Shown: piece after piece, positions 7,114 to 8,482 of the stretch
How positions within the stretch are numbered: position 1 is the stretch's first letter
How the letters are laid out: each line of letters begins with the position of its first letter
NCBI GenBank assembly: GCA_003551985.1
Contig: PUOB01000210.1
Span: 1-8,482, forward strand
From: Desulfobacteraceae bacterium
GTDB lineage: Bacteria; Desulfobacterota; Desulfobacteria; Desulfobacterales; Desulfosalsimonadaceae
DNA: 8,482 nt
Reading direction: 5' to 3'
Made by a program: the position numbers and the translations under genes
Notes under the pieces: generated by a model
The model's input: only the letters and a program-made list of their open reading frames with translations
Database searches by the model: none
What the model was told of the DNA's origin: nothing

Positions 7114-7635
7114 TTATTCAGTACGGCCGTATTCTTTTTCCGACTGCCGCAGAGTTTCTTTAAGCACAGGAATGCGCTGCTTGTCCTTGGGATCCTTTGA
7201 GGTGTTCTTTAGTTCGATCAACGTTTTTAGGTCCAGCACTCGAAGGGAGTGGTCCCTGAAATCGATTTTAACGGTGTGCGCCAGGAGGTCTTGATAAAAT
7301 CTGCCTCCCTCAATAGCAGCCAAGACATCTATCGGACCGATACGGGTCGTAAGACGCACGTGACCCTTTCCCGAAAGGTCGCGTTCCTCCGGTTCAATCA
7401 TCTTGTCATCCATTCGACGTTGAACGGCATCGACAGTTCTGAGAAAGGCAAGTAGTTTGTCGATATTTTCCGGCGCCTGACTGTGAACGATATCCACATC
7501 CATCGTTGTGACAGGGGCACCCTGTATAACCGCTGCAAGTCCTCCGACCAATATAAAATCAACCCCTGCCTCTAACAGCCCCTCCAGAACTTCACTTAGG
7601 CTTGCGCTCGTTGACTTTCTGCCGCCTGTAGGCAT
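7114..7635 (-). CDS. Nucleotidyltransferase-fold protein, AbiEii/MenT-like, putative toxin of a two-gene module
   Basis: The 173-residue protein starts at ATG 7635, with GGAG about seven bases upstream inside the preceding gene. Residues 24-50 hold the nucleotidyltransferase signature: a strand ending in GG (31-32), a turn with QGAP, then DVD with acidic residues 46 and 48. A third acidic residue is likely Asp103 in GPIDVL. The end (LDLKTLIELKNTSKDPKDKQRIPVLKE, about 134-160, shown here only by its key K, KD and L positions) is the C-terminal helical pattern typical of AbiEii-like and related stand-alone nucleotidyltransferases. Proteins of this fold act on nucleic acids, commonly adding nucleotides to tRNA ends or adenylylating targets in toxin-antitoxin and phage-defence settings. 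The gene overlaps the upstream 58-codon gene by 44 bases, which implies translational coupling. It lies in what looks like an integron cassette, a common home for such modules. Substrate and toxicity are not shown by the sequence. Confidence 0.85.
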   Translation of the reverse strand: MPTGGRKSTSASLSEVLEGLLEAGVDFILVGGLAAVIQGAPVTTMDVDIVHSQAPENIDKLLAFLRTVDAVQRRMDDKMIEPEERDLSGKGHVRLTTRIGPIDVLAAIEGGRFYQDLLAHTVKIDFRDHSLRVLDLKTLIELKNTSKDPKDKQRIPVLKETLRQSEKEYGRTE

Positions 7636-7768
7636 CTCTCAACTCCACAATTGTGCGCAAAGCGTTATCATTGGCCCGTAGTCGTTCTTCGGGCGACATT
7701 CTTATGAACATGGCGATCAATCCCCGGTCCACACAAGATTGATCTTTATTTTTTGCTTTATCAGGCAT
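7592..7768 (-). CDS. Small charged protein coupled to the nucleotidyltransferase, putative antitoxin
   Basis: The frame encodes 58 residues from ATG 7768 and is preceded by AAGGAAG five bases upstream. An in-frame ATG further upstream is not used here, because it has no RBS and lies inside the attC-like site. The protein is rich in Arg, Lys, Glu and Asp; residues 26-50 (SPEERLRANDNALRTIVELR and onward) are predicted amphipathic helix. I recognise no named family, although short partners of this kind often precede AbiEii-like nucleotidyltransferases. Its last 44 bases overlap the next gene in another frame. The role as antitoxin is inferred from size, charge, order and coupling alone. Confidence 0.7.
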   Translation of the reverse strand: MPDKAKNKDQSCVDRGLIAMFIRMSPEERLRANDNALRTIVELRDAYRRQKVNERKPK

Positions 7769-7773
7769 ATTAT

Positions 7774-7780
7774 CTTCCTT
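7774..7780 (-). promoter_or_regulatory. Ribosome binding site of the 58-residue protein
   Basis: AAGGAAG on the minus strand ends five bases before ATG 7768. It supports the short form of the protein over a longer in-frame start at 7834. Confidence 0.55.
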
Positions 7781-7801
7781 TTCCGAACTATGAATCCCGT
7801 T

Positions 7802-7890
7802 GCCGAACATTGGAAGCAACCGGCGCCGCCACAAAATTTCCTGCGAAGCGTAACGGCCTTACCGGCGTCCTGTCTACTGGCTGGTTATGA
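7802..7890 (-). other. Integron attC-like recombination site 2 (downstream of the cupin gene)
   Basis: Read on the minus strand: R'' box TCATAAC (7884-7890), 5-base spacer CAGCC, 10-base arm AGTAGACAGG, one extra A, then CGCCG. The opposite end, read in complement, gives GCCGAAC (7802-7808), 5-base spacer ATTGG, arm AAGCAACCGG, then CGCCG without the extra base. This is the register of classical attC sites such as that of aadA cassettes, including an unpaired A in one arm. The R' box GTTCGGC differs from the consensus GTTRRRY at one base. Length is 89 bases. The inner part of the arms pairs well (GG, then CGCCG); the outer arm pairs poorly, as is usual. A covariance search is needed to be certain. 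Confidence 0.65.
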
Positions 7891-7898
7891 AATTCCCG

Positions 7899-8234
7899 CT
7901 ATTTTTCCTCTTTATAGCGGTTGGCATCATCAAAGAAAGTAATGTCCGCATACCCGGCATAGACTTTTCCGGAATGTTTGATATTTTTAGGGATATGATA
8001 GATGTCTCCCTTGCTATACTCTCTTTTAACGCCATCTATCGTCAATTCAATCTTGCCGCTAAGAACAAAGCCTACTTGCGCTGCATGAGAATGTTCTGGT
8101 AGATCCACGTCATTTTCAAATTGCATAAAGATCACTTGATGATCTTTGGCTTGTGACAACCAGGCGGTGATTCCATCAAGAGGTATATCGGCTTTCGGCA
8201 AATTTTTGATTGGATCGGGAAAAATATTGTTCAT
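7899..8234 (-). CDS. Small single-domain cupin protein
   Basis: The 111-residue protein starts at ATG 8234 with AAGGA six bases upstream. It is a complete one-domain cupin. Motif 1 is PEHSHAAQVGFVLSGKIEL (about 46-64), with metal-ligand candidates His48 and His50 and Gln53 near the place of the usual Glu. Motif 2 is GDIYHIPKNIKHS (about 76-88) with His87. The HSHAAQ plus IDG pattern marks a subfamily of small stand-alone cupins of unknown substrate. They probably bind a metal and a small ligand in the cytoplasm. It is the only gene between two attC-like sites, so it is probably a mobile cassette gene and not part of a local pathway. It should depend on an upstream or cassette-array promoter, because the leader before the RBS is only a few bases long. 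Confidence 0.9.
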   Translation of the reverse strand: MNNIFPDPIKNLPKADIPLDGITAWLSQAKDHQVIFMQFENDVDLPEHSHAAQVGFVLSGKIELTIDGVKREYSKGDIYHIPKNIKHSGKVYAGYADITFFDDANRYKEEK

Positions 8235-8240
8235 TTTTAA

Positions 8241-8245
8241 TCCTT
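8241..8245 (-). promoter_or_regulatory. Ribosome binding site of the cupin gene
   Basis: AAGGA ends six bases before ATG 8234 and abuts the R' box of the attC-like site. The leader of the putative cassette is therefore almost all RBS. Confidence 0.6.
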
Positions 8246-8343
8246 CATAACGCTGCCCATAACCCGCAGTCGAATGCGGAGCGACGGAGGTGGAATTAAA
8301 AGGAAAATGCTGTTTCCGCGTCCGGTTGAACTTTTTGTTGTGC
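8245..8343 (-). other. Integron attC-like recombination site 1 (upstream of the cupin gene)
   Basis: Read on the minus strand: R''-like box GCACAAC (8337-8343), 5-base spacer AAAAA, arm GTTCAACCGG, one extra A, then CGCGG. The left arm GTTCAACCGGACGCGG closely resembles the L'' arm of classical attC sites. The other end in complement gives TCATAAC (8245-8251), 5-base spacer GCTGC, then CCATAACCCG. The register 7, 5, 10 and one extra base is the same as in site 2. Pairing of the arms is partial (AACC and a few flanking bases). GCACAAC and GTTATGA each miss the strict R consensus at one base. Length is 99 bases. A small hairpin (CCGCA/TGCGG, 8264-8279 region) lies in one arm. Confidence 0.55.
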
Positions 8344-8360
8344 GATTCAGCTTAGATGCA

Positions 8361-8482
8361 TTCGTAAAAAGTCTCGATCTGACGGCTTTGTAAAAAGTTC
8401 AAGATCAAGGCTTGCGCGATTTCGAAGAATGCAGCGTACTTGGCGTACGTGAAATTCTGAGAAATCGCGCATAACGCAGATA
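8361..8482. repeat. Symmetric palindromic dispersed-type repeat, truncated by the window edge
   Basis: The core is an almost perfectly symmetric hairpin: GCGCGATTTC (8414-8423) with GAAATCGCGC (8461-8470), a 2x2 mismatch, AGAAT (8426-8430) with ATTCT (8454-8458), a 4x4 mismatch, then CGTAC (8435-8439) with GTACG (8445-8449) and a 5-base loop. To the left lies a tandem pair of imperfect copies that both start GTAAAAAGT (8364-8372 and 8390-8398) and both reach GATC and then GGCTT. No protein is encoded. It looks like a REP- or MITE-type palindromic element. I believe related sequences recur in Desulfobacterota genomes, but I could not search. It lies 17 bases from attC-like site 1. Confidence 0.7.

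Larger units (their letters stand above)
7808..8250 (-). mobile_element. Putative integron gene cassette carrying the cupin gene
   Basis: If both attC-like sites are real, crossover after the first G of each R' box defines a 443-base cassette holding one gene, the cupin. The gene is in the usual orientation, with its RBS immediately after the cassette start and a short tail before the attC. In the circular form, the R' box would be G plus TTATGA. This is exactly the reverse complement of the cassette's own R'' box TCATAAC, as expected for a genuine cassette. Neither element alone predicts that match. Confidence 0.6.

Noticed and set aside
6241..7840. Shared TTTTGTGGCG-type motif upstream of the 243-residue gene and inside attC-like site 2
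   Set aside because: The match is only about 10 bases plus GC-rich flanks, lies in unrelated contexts, and is compatible with chance.
1..8482. CRISPR array, tRNA or rRNA genes
   Set aside because: No regularly spaced direct repeats of 25-40 bases and no cloverleaf or rRNA-like stretch were seen on either strand.

Overview
The window looks like a piece of a Gram-negative bacterial genome of medium GC content, most probably a sulfate-reducing or related Desulfobacterota lineage. The basis is indirect: very large secreted Fn3/CARDB/Ig proteins, IS66-type relics, a palindromic dispersed repeat of a style I associate with those genomes, and integron-like attC sites. No rRNA, tRNA or housekeeping gene is present to fix the taxonomy.

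All intact protein genes are on the minus strand, so the biological order runs from high to low coordinates. From the right edge: (i) 8361-8482 holds a symmetric palindromic repeat cut by the window edge. (ii) 8245-7114 is a short array that I read as integron gene cassettes. An attC-like site (8245-8343) is followed by a 111-residue cupin gene, a second attC-like site (7802-7890), then a 58-residue protein overlapping a nucleotidyltransferase of the AbiEii-like kind, probably a toxin-antitoxin-like pair. (iii) 6771-7050, on the plus strand, holds frameshifted transposase relics: a ParB-like helix-turn-helix piece and an IS66 TnpC piece. (iv) About 6285-6610 is an extremely AT-rich island with no gene. 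(v) 6225-1 is a probable secreted-protein operon: a 243-residue exported protein whose first half resembles the beta-sandwich preceding bacterial transglutaminase cores, a frameshifted rhodanese relic, and a giant exported protein of at least 1661 residues that runs off the left edge.

The giant protein has an N-terminal membrane/signal segment, three Fn3 domains, a predicted right-handed beta-helix, a fourth Fn3-like domain, a CARDB domain, three Ig-like domains, a second trio of Fn3 domains and two more Ig-like domains. Trio 1 and trio 2 match domain by domain, so the trio was probably duplicated as a block. Many long plus-strand frames between 1 and 6200 are shadows of these minus-strand genes.

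The strongest candidate for a noteworthy system is the cassette region. Both attC-like sites keep the same register: 7-nt R box, 5-nt spacer, 10-nt arm, then one unpaired purine. The two R boxes belonging to the cupin cassette are exact reverse complements, as expected if that cassette once existed as a circle. No integrase gene is visible, so this is either part of a chromosomal integron or an attC cluster lacking an integrase.
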